This document shows, piece by piece, positions 37,701 to 46,651 of a stretch of 64,000 bases of DNA. The notes beneath the pieces were generated by a model, which had not been told where the DNA came from, made no database searches, and was given only the letters and a program-made list of their open reading frames with translations. This DNA comes from Pseudanabaena sp. FACHB-1998. Its GTDB lineage: Bacteria > Cyanobacteriota > Cyanobacteriia > Pseudanabaenales > Pseudanabaenaceae. Position numbers and translations under genes: made by a program. The stretch's first letter is position 1. The number at the start of each line of letters is the position of its first letter. Where the stretch lies: positions 1-64,000 of the forward strand of contig NZ_JACJQA010000004.1 in NCBI RefSeq assembly GCF_014696355.1, given 5' to 3'.

Positions 37701-39028
37701 ATTGGGGAGTTGGGGCTTGCTTAGCCGATGACATGGGCTTGGGCAAAACCCTGCAATCTCTTGCTTTGATTCTTACCCGCGCCCCTCACGGTGCGACGCT
37801 GATTGTCGCGCCTACTTCCGTTTGTATGAACTGGATTGGTGAAGCTGCTAAGTTTGCGCCGACGTTAAATGTGATTGTCTTTGGTACAGGCGATCGCCAA
37901 AAAGTTCTAGACAATCTTCAGCCCTTTGATATGGTGATCTGTAGCTATGGCTTAATGCAGCAGGAGGAAGTAGGCGAAATGCTTGCTAAGGTGCAATGGC
38001 AAACGATTGTGCTGGATGAGGCACAGGCGATTAAGAATACTGCAACTAAGCGATCGCAGGCAGCGATGAATCTACAAAGTAGTTTCAAAATGATTACCAC
38101 GGGTACACCTATCGAAAATCATCTGGGTGAACTCTGGAATCTGTTCCGCTTTATTAATCCGGGGCTACTTGGTTCCCTTGATAACTTTAATACTAACTAT
38201 GCTAATCCCATCGAGCGATCGCAGGATCGAGAGGCTCGCAATCAACTTAAAAAGCTAATTCAGCCCTTTATTCTGCGGCGCACCAAAAATCAAGTTCTGC
38301 AAGAACTTCCATCACGTACTGAAGTGACTCTCCAAGTGGAACTTAGCAAAGAGGAACTTGCCTTTTATGAAGCGCTACGACGAGAGGCGATCGCTAAACT
38401 TACGGATACTCCCGCCAATGCAGGACAGAAGCACTTACAGGTTCTTGCGGAAATTATGAAACTGCGCCGTGCTTGCTGCAATACCAAGCTCGTCCGTCCC
38501 GATATCCCTCTGCCAAGCTCCAAGCTCCAGCTTTTTGGAGAAGTGGTCAATGAATTACTGGACAACAAACACAAGGCTTTAGTCTTTAGTCAATTTGTCG
38601 ATCATTTACATATCATTCGCGATTATCTCGATTCTCAAAAAATTAGCTATCAATATCTCGATGGCAGTACTCCCGCTAAGGAGCGCAAAAAACGAGTGGA
38701 AGCTTTTCAAGCAGGGGAAGGCGATGTCTTTTTGATCAGCCTCAAAGCTGGCGGTACGGGTTTAAATCTGACGGCGGCTGACTATGTCATCCACATGGAC
38801 CCTTGGTGGAATCCTGCGGTCGAAGATCAAGCCAGCGATCGCGCCCATCGCATCGGTCAAAAACGCCCTGTGACGATCTATCGCCTCGTAGCTAAGGGAA
38901 CGATCGAAGAGAAAATTGTCGATCTACACCATCACAAGCGCGATCTTGCAGATAGTTTGCTAGAGGGTACGGATATGAGTGGCAAGGTCACCACCGATGC
39001 CTTGCTACAATTGATCAACGAAATTTAA
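34760..39028 (+). CDS. SNF2-family helicase, long cyanobacterial form
   Basis: The 1422-residue protein is a Swi2/Snf2 ATPase. The N-terminal roughly 950 residues are alpha-helical with no clear catalytic motif; a beta-rich stretch lies near 520-690. The helicase core starts about residue 965 with DYQIEGFQWLARL, motif I ADDMGLGKTLQS, motif II DEAQ (in VLDEAQAIKN), TGTPIENHLGELW, and the C-terminal lobe with VFSQFVDHL, GGTGLNLTAADYV and QASDRAHRIGQ. These proteins remodel or translocate on double-stranded DNA. The gene lies beside the DGR but is not a known DGR component, so the link is doubtful. Reading frame is intact. Confidence 0.93.
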   Translation: MPDSLADAAKIQEKLAIQYYKLPALERQMIQVLAIAYEPTNRSVFFDCLLQYGLKDKDDRHFTVGGLKVYVDRFLKIGLLIQERSQGLQCNPYLIDIAIRDAVKAGNFEKIVKAIEAQLPVPSYGKLESRSFRSESQFVREVRIGIYRQDLTFVTKQFEDFYRYGYPQQRITLETVLHQICTNPFDVNWFKKLKSEFYEMALSTILNSSVIKLKPNHEAFTLLQNAFQEQFLNPTSKNSSEDAELSSDRCTDMLLLILIEQSLLRADLETAQAAYDHLGEDYKVAGDSFIAWLNFIKGNRELAIAQFRQSLKMIKKATGKRQIYFSGEAGLFFILALIQEGTAESMREAESYAALMTKQTNHWLQVTYSRFQKLLKFQLGDIPQKELLSAEYIHDHTNSHTLEAFFSALCLYWINPEKARIELSRILEPLLKQSVAAGYHWLSMEAAELLGQISPNSIHQKHAQKLRQANQIPTIVNLIRPQETWELSLNALLNLSKSPQEQSKAATNSPQRLVWFITFNKGTCTIQPREQKINAKGVWSAGRNIAVKRLKDSVHEFPYMTPQDIIVCSHIQIYSFHGYYGQSQYEFDEDTICALIGHPFVFWEDSPTTRVEIVKGEPELLVKTGRGDRLILEFSPQLKDGQNFVVEKESPTRLKVTLVNESHRRITEIIGRKNRLEIPVAAKERVLAAIHGISSIVTVHSDIGGVVSNAEEVPSDSKPHVHILPSGDGLKVAVLARPFANAGAYYRPGTGGATVLAEIDGKRLQATRNLKEEKKLANEAIAACLTLGNYEENDSEWIIDDPEFCLELLLELQALGDRIVLEWPEGEKMRISHRAGFGDFRMSINQSRDWFAAEGELQLGDDKVLDMQRLLELLDKTPSRFIPLGDGQFLALTQQFRKRLDEFRRLSEKHGSGTRFHPLAALALEDFVDEIGDLKVDKHWKAHVKKIKEMRNFEPQFPTTLQADLRDYQIEGFQWLARLAHWGVGACLADDMGLGKTLQSLALILTRAPHGATLIVAPTSVCMNWIGEAAKFAPTLNVIVFGTGDRQKVLDNLQPFDMVICSYGLMQQEEVGEMLAKVQWQTIVLDEAQAIKNTATKRSQAAMNLQSSFKMITTGTPIENHLGELWNLFRFINPGLLGSLDNFNTNYANPIERSQDREARNQLKKLIQPFILRRTKNQVLQELPSRTEVTLQVELSKEELAFYEALRREAIAKLTDTPANAGQKHLQVLAEIMKLRRACCNTKLVRPDIPLPSSKLQLFGEVVNELLDNKHKALVFSQFVDHLHIIRDYLDSQKISYQYLDGSTPAKERKKRVEAFQAGEGDVFLISLKAGGTGLNLTAADYVIHMDPWWNPAVEDQASDRAHRIGQKRPVTIYRLVAKGTIEEKIVDLHHHKRDLADSLLEGTDMSGKVTTDALLQLINEI

Positions 39029-39127
39029 CCCCCCCATAATAGAAAGCCGACATTCCGCTAAGCCACTTAAGGGGTTTAGCGGTGCTGGAATTTTGATAGA
39101 TTAGCGATCGCTACATCAGACAATTAA

Positions 39128-39163
39128 AAACATAGGAGCAATTCATGAATTGCTCCTATGTTT
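39128..39163. terminator. Perfect palindrome at the RM gene 3' end
   Basis: A 36-base perfect palindrome centred at 39145/39146 (ACATAGGAGCAATTC arm) overlaps the last codons of the minus-strand RM gene and has T/A tails. It lies between convergent genes. Confidence 0.75.
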
Positions 39164-42100
39164 CAGGGTTTTTCTTAACTCGCTTTTTCTGCTCAACTTT
39201 GAGTAATGGCGCACTTAGGGCTTCATAGAGGTTAAATAAATACTCGATGCGGTTTAGTTCGCTAACGAAGGGTTGGGGACGGTAACAAAGGTCTACAGCT
39301 TTGTCTAGGATTTGATGTACTTTTACCAAGTCGGGCGGCATGGTGAGAGGATCGTAAAGATCGGCGAGGCTACTATCGGGATATTTTACTCTTGTGTCTA
39401 ATACCGCTTGCGCGGCAGTTTCCACTTTTTGCTTTTGTTTGTCGCTGAAGTTTTCAGGGAATGGATAGTTGTTGTAAACGATTGTATTGGAATAGCGGAA
39501 ATCACTCTTTAATCTTCCACATACATATCTCACCCAAGTCATGTGCATTTCAGAGGTCAAAATACCGAAAATATAAAGGTTAGCGTCAGGAACGCAACTA
39601 CAGCTATTCGCAACAATATTATCTTTACCAAACAAGCTAATTGGAATATATTTCCTGTTTTCAGAAGAGTGAAGTGGAAGAATTATATAGTCGCTATTAG
39701 GTTGTCTAATCTCAGTAAAAAGAGTTGGAAATTGCGCCCATTGGACTGTGGAGCTTTTAGTGCTTGCCAGACGAAATTTTTTAACAGCTTCTACTTTGTT
39801 CGTTAATAGAGGTAAACTTTTAAATTCATTAGGTTGTATATCTTTAAGCCAGAAACACCAACGTTTTTTATTGTTTAAAAATTCATCTGCGGATATAAAA
39901 GGTTTAACGAATTTTTCTCCGTAGGGTTCTTGTTGGACATATTCGGTTTTCTCTGAGTCAGTCATTAAAAGATTGCCATCATCTGTAGGTTTACTTCCAT
40001 AAACCATTGCAGGAATATTACAAATTGGCTTTGTTCTTTTCAAAATAACTAAATCATTCCCTCCCACTAAATAGGGATTAATATTTTTGGCTTTCTGCTC
40101 CGTTGGCTCTCCTTTGATATCTGCATAATCAAAAATTCTTTTATTTTCAACTTCCTGTAAACCAAATCCAATAATTACACAATGCACAGCCGCATTACCT
40201 TTTGCCTCATTACTCCAGCTAAAAGTCCGATGGGCAAAATGAATTTTAATCTTGTATTTATTGTAAAGCTCTTGCCAGAGAATCCCTACCTGTTCACCTT
40301 GAGAAATAGAACTTGTACTCACAAAAGCACATTTAACCTCCCCTAGCCCCTCCTTGGAAGGAGGGGAACAAGAGTTTAGATATTGGGCAGCTTTCAAGTA
40401 CCAAGCACAAACATAGTCCAATACACCAGCCCCATTCACCCCAGCAAAAATCATCTCCATATCCGACTTCTGCTCAGCGCTTTGCAAATGCTTACCCACA
40501 AAAGGGGGATTTCCTAAAATATAGTCAAATACCACCCCCTGCCCCTCCTTGAAAGGAGGGGAGTAAGACTTCTTATCTTGTCCTCCTCCTAACTCCTGTC
40601 CTCCTCCTAACTCTTGTTCCCCTCCTTTTAAGCAGGGGCTAGGGGAGGTTCTTAAATGCTCTCTAACATCCTCTAACACTCCCTCTAAATTTTCAAAAAT
40701 TAAATTATTCGCATAACGCAACACTGTAATTCCCACACTCCATAAAAATTTATCCCTAACCGCATCATATTCCCTACCCTCCTGCGTAAAATGCTGACCA
40801 CCATCCAACTCGATCGCCAAATTAGCACTTGGGCAAAAGAAATCTAAAATGTAATGACCAATTGAATGCTGTCTCCTAAACTTAAACCCATCCAACTGCT
40901 TACCTTGCAAAGCTTTCCATAAAGTCACCTCCGCAGGAGTCGCATTATTCCGTAACTCTCGCCTAAACTCTTTCTTGCTAGCAAGATTACTAATCGCCTT
41001 ATAAGGAACTTGTTCTCCTAACTCTTGTCCCCCTCCTAACTCTTGTCCCCCTCCTTGCAAGGAGGGGCTAGGGGAGGTTCTTAATCTTTCTCCTTGCACA
41101 GAAAAATTAGAAGAGGTTTTAGATACTCTCGGAACCACCCCTAGCCCCTCCTTTGAAGGAGGGGAACAAAATCGCCAATCAATCCGCAACGAATTGCCAT
41201 GCACAATCCTCGCCGCTTTCTTCAATGGCAAGCGTACAAAATATTGTCCAAACTCATTACTCACCTTCACATTCATCTGATGATCGATCAACCACATTGC
41301 CACCTCGGCAACCCGCACCGCAAACTCATCATACTCAATCCCCGCAAACTGATCCACATCCACCTGAATAATTGAGCTAATATCTGTCACCAACTGCCCA
41401 TTCTTATTCAACTCCAACAAAATCACAATCTCTAAATCTCGTAACTCTCGATAAGTGATAATCAAGAAATTACCGCAACCGCAAGCAGGATCGAGAAAAT
41501 GCAAATCTGCAATCTTTTGATGTAACTCCTCTAGCTTATTGCGATTACCCTTCGCTTTCTCAAACTCAACATACAAATCATCCAAAAAAAGCGGTCTAAT
41601 CAACTTTTGAATATTCTTTTCAGAAGTATAATGCGCCCCCAAATTACGCCGTTCCGTCTGATTCATCACCGCCTGAAACATCGACCCAAAAATTGCAGGA
41701 GAAATCAACGACCAGTTAAAAGCACAAGCTTCAAGCAACTGCAATCGCATATCCTTATCAAATTCCGCACTGGGTAAAGGTTCCTCAAATAACTTTCCAT
41801 TAATATAAGGGAACTGCGCTCGATTCTCATCCAAATTTTTTAAACGCTTCTCATTTGGCGTATTCAAAACTCGAAAGATTGAATCAAGATGCATTGCCAA
41901 ATCACTGCCATCTTCCTTTGTATGCAGATCGATATATTCCCAAAAAATACCATTTTTATCAAAAATCCCCGTATCATCCGCAAACAGACAAAACAACAAC
42001 CGCACCAGATAAACTTCCAAGTCATGCCCCGTATAGCCAATCTCCTTGAGGCGATCGTGCAGTTTCCCCATCAACTCCGCCGCCTCAATATTGACAGGTG

Positions 42101-42560
42101 CTTCATCCTTATAAATACGCTTCTGATAACCAGCGATCGCCCCAAATAGTTCAACTCGATTAACAAAATCCTTTAGCTCAAACTCCGTAGTCTCATCGGT
42201 ATCCAAATCATAGAGCCTGAATTTCTGAAAATCCGACACCAAAATATATTTCGGTAACTCATGCTCTTTTAAATTGGGAAAATAATCCTTAGCCTGTTGT
42301 GTCGCTTTATCTAAGTCCTTGCCCCTAGACTTATGCTCCACCAAAATCATCCCTTTCCACAGCAAATCGATAAAACCTTGCTTGTTATCTGCCTTTTTAA
42401 TCGGTAGCTCAAAACTCCCCACCCGCCGCCGTGAAATGCCAAACACATTAAAAAATTCATTCCAAAAAGATTGCGATTCCGACTTCTCTGAAGTCTCACT
42501 TTCCCACTCCTTAGAAAAGGCGATCGCCCTTTGCTTAATCTCATTCCAACTTAGCGGCAT
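39156..42560 (-). CDS. MmeI-like type IIL restriction-modification protein interrupted by a DUF559 insertion
   Basis: The 1134-residue protein has an N-terminal PD-(D/E)xK nuclease (FIDLLWKG, then VEHKSRG with D65, E75 and K77), a helical linker, and an adenine methyltransferase with motif I DPACGCGNFLI near 355-365 and motif IV GNPPF near 680. A target-recognition and C-terminal part follow. MmeI-type enzymes cut DNA at a distance and methylate one strand. Between the methyltransferase motifs lies an in-frame 213-residue insertion with a DUF559 nuclease (FKFRRQHSIGHYILDF; IELDGGQHF). Without it the length would be about 920, the family norm. A second short in-frame repeat lies near 40340. 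Activity may be lost or altered. Confidence 0.85.
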   Translation of the reverse strand: MPLSWNEIKQRAIAFSKEWESETSEKSESQSFWNEFFNVFGISRRRVGSFELPIKKADNKQGFIDLLWKGMILVEHKSRGKDLDKATQQAKDYFPNLKEHELPKYILVSDFQKFRLYDLDTDETTEFELKDFVNRVELFGAIAGYQKRIYKDEAPVNIEAAELMGKLHDRLKEIGYTGHDLEVYLVRLLFCLFADDTGIFDKNGIFWEYIDLHTKEDGSDLAMHLDSIFRVLNTPNEKRLKNLDENRAQFPYINGKLFEEPLPSAEFDKDMRLQLLEACAFNWSLISPAIFGSMFQAVMNQTERRNLGAHYTSEKNIQKLIRPLFLDDLYVEFEKAKGNRNKLEELHQKIADLHFLDPACGCGNFLIITYRELRDLEIVILLELNKNGQLVTDISSIIQVDVDQFAGIEYDEFAVRVAEVAMWLIDHQMNVKVSNEFGQYFVRLPLKKAARIVHGNSLRIDWRFCSPPSKEGLGVVPRVSKTSSNFSVQGERLRTSPSPSLQGGGQELGGGQELGEQVPYKAISNLASKKEFRRELRNNATPAEVTLWKALQGKQLDGFKFRRQHSIGHYILDFFCPSANLAIELDGGQHFTQEGREYDAVRDKFLWSVGITVLRYANNLIFENLEGVLEDVREHLRTSPSPCLKGGEQELGGGQELGGGQDKKSYSPPFKEGQGVVFDYILGNPPFVGKHLQSAEQKSDMEMIFAGVNGAGVLDYVCAWYLKAAQYLNSCSPPSKEGLGEVKCAFVSTSSISQGEQVGILWQELYNKYKIKIHFAHRTFSWSNEAKGNAAVHCVIIGFGLQEVENKRIFDYADIKGEPTEQKAKNINPYLVGGNDLVILKRTKPICNIPAMVYGSKPTDDGNLLMTDSEKTEYVQQEPYGEKFVKPFISADEFLNNKKRWCFWLKDIQPNEFKSLPLLTNKVEAVKKFRLASTKSSTVQWAQFPTLFTEIRQPNSDYIILPLHSSENRKYIPISLFGKDNIVANSCSCVPDANLYIFGILTSEMHMTWVRYVCGRLKSDFRYSNTIVYNNYPFPENFSDKQKQKVETAAQAVLDTRVKYPDSSLADLYDPLTMPPDLVKVHQILDKAVDLCYRPQPFVSELNRIEYLFNLYEALSAPLLKVEQKKRVKKNPET
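40532..41172 (-). mobile_element. In-frame DUF559 endonuclease insertion bounded by palindromic repeats
   Basis: The insertion splits RIDW from DYILGNPPF of the methyltransferase. The DUF559 core spans about 40650-41010. Both sides carry the G/C palindrome family CCCCTCCTT-AAGGAGGGG (copies near 40540, 40615, 41045 and 41140; a fifth outside at 40340), each translatable. Free-standing DUF559 genes have a similar sequence, so this looks like a repeat-carried gene that jumped into the methyltransferase gene without breaking the frame. Confidence 0.7.
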
Positions 42561-42659
42561 ATTTGGAAACGCTACGACATAATTTTAGGTAATATTTATA
42601 CTACCATTTGTTTTCTAAAGTTACCTCCTTGGGCGCAGTCACCATTTTGCTAAAACTAG

Positions 42660-42683
42660 AACAAGGGGCTTAAGCCCCTTGTT
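42660..42683. repeat. Short perfect palindrome upstream of the RM gene
   Basis: The 24-base palindrome has arm AACAAGGGGCTT and no loop. It lies between the RM start and the M16 protease terminator. Confidence 0.55.
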
Positions 42684-42733
42684 TTTATCAAATGTTCCAA
42701 AGTGAGATGTTCTCTAAGACAAACGCAGTTTGA

Positions 42734-42770
42734 CTAATTCTCAAAATGGCTTTGCCATTTTGAGAATTAG
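42734..42770. terminator. M16 protease terminator
   Basis: The 17-base perfect arms, CTAATTCTCAAAATGGC and complement, have loop TTT. It lies 3 bases past the minus-strand protease stop. Confidence 0.82.
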
Positions 42771-42772
42771 AA

Positions 42773-45643
42773 TTACTTATCAGTTTTAGGAACTACGGAA
42801 ACAATCAACATATTGTCAGGTTGCAATAATTCCTTTGCGGCTCGGTTGACTTGTTCTAGGGTAATAGATTGAATACGCTGGGGGAACTTATAAAAATCAC
42901 CAACGGGCAAGCCATAGATTTCATCACTTAGCAAGGCGCTAGTAATGCTATCAGGATCAGCAAATTCGGTAGTGAAATTATTAATTAAGCTCTTTTTCGC
43001 GACATCAAATTCCGCTTGGGTAATTCCCTTATCGCGGACATCCCTTAACAAAGCAAGGGTAGCGGCGATCGCCTTTTGAGTATCCTTGCCGCTAGTCTGC
43101 ATTTGGACGATAAAAGCACCCTGTGGAGGTCTCCCTGCTTGGAAGAAGCTATAAATGCCATAGGTCAAGCCAAGGCGATCGCGAATTTCTGAACCTAAAC
43201 GACTAGATAGAGTATCACCACCTAAGACCTGATTGAGAAAGATGGCAGGATAGTATTGTGGATCGGAACGGGAAATACTGGAATGACCCATCAGCGTCAC
43301 TGCTTGAGTTTTTCCAGCGAGAGTTGCTTGTTTCTCGGTAGTTGCCGCTAATTTGACCATCTTCGGAAATTGGAATTTTGGAGCTTTGCCTGTGGCTTGC
43401 CAACTCCCTAGTTTCTCTTCGAGTAGCATTCTCACTGTAGCAGGCTCAAAATCTCCTGTAATCGTGAGAATTGTGTTGTCAGGTCGATAATAAGTGCGAT
43501 AGAACTGGGCTAAATCTTCGCGAGTTAAGGACTTGATCGATTCTTCCGTTCGCATCGCACTAAAGGGATGTCCTTGAGGATAAATCGCGGATTGGAAGAT
43601 GCGACGAGCTAGGGAATTAGGATTGTCTAACTCGGATTTTAGAGATAGTAAATTGCGCTGACGATTCAGTTCAAATTCTTTCTCTGGGAAAGTCGCATTT
43701 TGTAATAGATCCGCCAATTGATCGATCACCGTAGGCAAATCCTTAGAAAGAGAAATACCTGAAATACCCACACTTTCACGTCCTGCGGAAAATCCTAATC
43801 TTGCACCTAGATTTTCGAGTCTGGAGGCAAGGGTGAGGGCATCTTTAGTGGTAGTGCCATTGGTAAGGTTTTGGGCGGTAAGCCCTGCTAACCCTGCTTT
43901 AGCTAGGGAGTCAAATCCTGATCCCGCTTTTATTTCGCCCACAAGATTGACCGTTGGAGTACTGCGATCGCGCAATAGCAAAACCTTCAATCCGTTGGAT
44001 AGAGTAAATTTATCGGGATTTACCGCAGTGGGTATTTCTGATTTGGATACTAAAGCGCTTTCTGGTAGATATTTGGCGACTTCCGCAGGATCAACAGGAG
44101 CGCTAGGTTTAAAAGCTTCGGAGGAATGGGCATTGCTGGGAGTCGTACCTGCACCTGCGGTAATTACCGAAGGCTCGAAGTATCCCACCACGCGGCGATC
44201 GCTAGCTAAATATTGCTTCGCCACCCGCTTAACATCGGCAATAGTCACCTTATCGACGGCTTGCAAATAGCGATCGCTATAGCGATAGTCTTGAGCCAAG
44301 GTTTGGTTATAGCCAATTTGAATCGCCTGTGAATTGATATCGCGATTGCCGAGAATGTAGCTTGCTCGCATATTAGTTTTGGCGCGATCGAGTTCCTCTT
44401 GGCTAATGGACTGAGTTTGCAACTTGTCTATTTCCGCAAGCAGTAGGCGATCGAGATCTTCAAGGGATTTGCCCTGCGTGGGAGTTGCACTAAGCAAATA
44501 CCAGCCCGTGCCAATTTGTGAGGCAGAACTACCACTCACCCCACTTGCCAAGCCTGTCTCCACAAGAGCTTGATAAAGACGAGAACTTCTCCCAGAGGTC
44601 AAGACGCTATCCATCACATCGATCGCCGCCACATCAGGATCATTAACCTTGGGCAAATTAGGATAAAGCGATTGCAGAAAAGGCACACTACCTGGTTCTT
44701 TTAAACGAATTGGCTCCTTAGCGGATTTTGGTGCTGGTGGCTTGGGCTTTTTCTGCTGCGCTTCCGCCGTAATTAAAACTTTAGGCTTAGGGGGAGCCGA
44801 AATTGTGCCAAAAATCTCTTGGACTTTTTTGATTGTCTCCTCTGTGTCGATATTGCCCACAATGACTAGGGTGGCGTTATCAGGACGATAAAAATTATGG
44901 TAGTAATTTTGAATATCCTCGACGGTGAAATTTTCTACATCAGGTCGATAGCCAATCACTGGCCAGCCATAGGGACTATCGGGATAAGCCGCTAGCATTA
45001 CCTGACGATATAGTCTCGTCCCGGGGCTATTATTGCCGCCATCTAGCTCGGATAAAACGACCGTACGCTCACTCTTGAGTTCTTTCTCGCCAGCAACCGT
45101 ATTCACCATGCGATCGGCTTCTAATCGGAGCATTGCGTCGAGCTTGTCGCTACCTGCTGTGCCAACATAGGCAGTCATGTCATAGCTGGTAAAGGCATTG
45201 GAGTTACTGCCCAAAGCACTAAATAAGCGTCCAAACTGAATGGGACGTTCTTTAGTGCCTTTAAACATCAAGTGTTCGAGTTGGTGAGAAATACCCGTGA
45301 TTCCTTTGGTCTCATTTTGGGAGCCAACACGATACCAAACCTGCACACTGACTACAGGAGCCGTATTGACTTGCTTGGTTAAAACCGTTAGTCCATTATC
45401 TAAAACAGTTTTAACGACATCTGCTGTCAGTGAATTATCAGTTTTACGAATGGGTTGGGGTAAAGGTTTGGTAGAAGTTTGGGCAACCAGATCGGTTTGG
45501 GCAGCAAAAGCCTGACTTCCTAAAAATTTTGAAATTGATTGCGGTACTATTGACAAGCTAATTGGCAAATTGCCAAGCATTACCACAGCGATCGCTGCGG
45601 CTAAGCCACGACTCAAAAAAGAGAGCATAAAATTACGCTTCAC
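42773..45643 (-). CDS. Secreted M16-family zinc protease, two-domain (pitrilysin-like)
   Basis: The 956-residue protein has a signal-peptide-like N-terminus (LAAAIAVVMLGNLPISLS). The first half carries the inverted zinc motif HQLEH near residue 119 of the mature-frame count, with a downstream acidic region; the second half repeats the fold (GLTAQNLTNGTTT) without the zinc motif, as in pitrilysin/MPP-like pairs. A GTG at 45643 is chosen as start because GGAG precedes it by 6 bases; a TTG at 45664 and an ATG at 45628 are alternatives. It probably processes peptides in the periplasm or outside the cell. The gene is monocistronic. Confidence 0.88.
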   Translation of the reverse strand: MKRNFMLSFLSRGLAAAIAVVMLGNLPISLSIVPQSISKFLGSQAFAAQTDLVAQTSTKPLPQPIRKTDNSLTADVVKTVLDNGLTVLTKQVNTAPVVSVQVWYRVGSQNETKGITGISHQLEHLMFKGTKERPIQFGRLFSALGSNSNAFTSYDMTAYVGTAGSDKLDAMLRLEADRMVNTVAGEKELKSERTVVLSELDGGNNSPGTRLYRQVMLAAYPDSPYGWPVIGYRPDVENFTVEDIQNYYHNFYRPDNATLVIVGNIDTEETIKKVQEIFGTISAPPKPKVLITAEAQQKKPKPPAPKSAKEPIRLKEPGSVPFLQSLYPNLPKVNDPDVAAIDVMDSVLTSGRSSRLYQALVETGLASGVSGSSASQIGTGWYLLSATPTQGKSLEDLDRLLLAEIDKLQTQSISQEELDRAKTNMRASYILGNRDINSQAIQIGYNQTLAQDYRYSDRYLQAVDKVTIADVKRVAKQYLASDRRVVGYFEPSVITAGAGTTPSNAHSSEAFKPSAPVDPAEVAKYLPESALVSKSEIPTAVNPDKFTLSNGLKVLLLRDRSTPTVNLVGEIKAGSGFDSLAKAGLAGLTAQNLTNGTTTKDALTLASRLENLGARLGFSAGRESVGISGISLSKDLPTVIDQLADLLQNATFPEKEFELNRQRNLLSLKSELDNPNSLARRIFQSAIYPQGHPFSAMRTEESIKSLTREDLAQFYRTYYRPDNTILTITGDFEPATVRMLLEEKLGSWQATGKAPKFQFPKMVKLAATTEKQATLAGKTQAVTLMGHSSISRSDPQYYPAIFLNQVLGGDTLSSRLGSEIRDRLGLTYGIYSFFQAGRPPQGAFIVQMQTSGKDTQKAIAATLALLRDVRDKGITQAEFDVAKKSLINNFTTEFADPDSITSALLSDEIYGLPVGDFYKFPQRIQSITLEQVNRAAKELLQPDNMLIVSVVPKTDK

Positions 45644-45727
45644 CGAGATCTCCACGAAATACAAACTTTATTATAGTTGCGTCTTAGGAATTGCACTCTA
45701 AGCCTATCCCAACACAACATTTTTTTT

Positions 45728-45778
45728 AATTCATAAAATAAGAAGAGGCGCAAAGTGCCTCTTCTTATTTCATGAATT
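45728..45778. repeat. Hairpin in the divergent gap M16-DUF3318
   Basis: The arms AATTCAT and AAATAAGAAGAGGC pair with one mismatch around loop GCAAAGT. The remainder of the 326-base gap (45644-45969) is A/T-rich promoter-like DNA without another recognised feature. Confidence 0.7.
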
Positions 45779-45969
45779 GAAATATTACGGCGATCGCTAA
45801 ATTTATGTCGTCACCCAAGAGAGCATATAATCGTAAAATAACTTTTTAGTTGTATCTAGTTAACAAAAGTTTTAGAACATTAGGTCATATACTGCCTAAC
45901 TGACTAGCTTGAGCCATTAACTAGCTTTAGCAATAAATCCTCTGAAATACTGAACTTTGACGAAGATTC

Positions 45970-46599
45970 ATGCCATCTCCTACTTCTTCCCTCCGAAATA
46001 CCTTTGCTAGAACTGAGATCCGTCGGCTGCAAGATCTGCTGCCGCCAGAGTTACAGGCATGGGTAAAAGTGCTTAACGCCGATGGTGTCCGCCCTCCCCT
46101 AATTAGCTGCGAAGAAGCTGGCGGCGATGAGGTGGTGATTTTAGTTGATATGGTGCGCTGGGAACGGATGGCAGAGGATCAGCGCAATCTCTTGTTTTGG
46201 CACGAAGTAGCCCGCATCCAAAACGATGCTGTCCCCAAAGATGGCTGGGAAGTAGCCGCCCTCGCGATCGGGCTGGGTGGTGCTGTCGGCGAACTCTGGG
46301 TACAAAATGGTTTACTGTTTGTGCTTGCCCTTGGTATTTGCGGGGTAGCTGGGTTTCAGCTATGGCGCAAAGGTACGAGCAAAAAAGATATTCGCAATTT
46401 GATCGAAGCGGATCAGGGGGCAATTCGCCTCGCTGTACGCAATGGCTATCCTTTGCCAGCCGCTTACAAGAGTTTGGGTAGTGCGCTAAAAATTATGCTC
46501 AGTGATGTATCCAAGGGGCGATCGCGTACATTGATTGAAAAGCGTCTGGATGCCCTTCGCAATGAGGCGAATAAGGCTCGACGCAATTACGAAAACTAA
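45970..46599 (+). CDS. DUF3318 membrane-associated protein
   Basis: The 209-residue protein is of the cyanobacterial DUF3318 family. It has an N-terminal LRNTFARTEIRRLQDLLP helix, a central LLFWHEVARIQND and then hydrophobic segments (about 95-135, including LFVLALGICGVAGFQLW) that would form one or two membrane helices. The basic C-terminal tail ends NEANKARRNYEN. The HEVAR segment resembles a degenerate metalloprotease-like motif, but this is weak. Function is unknown. A perfect 27-base hairpin overlaps the stop codon. Confidence 0.8.
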   Translation: MPSPTSSLRNTFARTEIRRLQDLLPPELQAWVKVLNADGVRPPLISCEEAGGDEVVILVDMVRWERMAEDQRNLLFWHEVARIQNDAVPKDGWEVAALAIGLGGAVGELWVQNGLLFVLALGICGVAGFQLWRKGTSKKDIRNLIEADQGAIRLAVRNGYPLPAAYKSLGSALKIMLSDVSKGRSRTLIEKRLDALRNEANKARRNYEN

Positions 46600-46649
46600 A
46601 AAAGAGGGGTGATTGTTGCACAGCAACAATCACCCCTCTTTTTTAGTTT
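46593..46649. terminator. 27-bp perfect hairpin shared by DUF3318 and carbonic anhydrase genes
   Basis: Perfect 27-base arms (core AAAGAGGGGTGATTGTTGC) flank the loop ACA. It overlaps the DUF3318 stop and ends 2 bases before the carbonic anhydrase stop, so it terminates both convergent genes. Confidence 0.88.
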
Positions 46650-46651
46650 GT

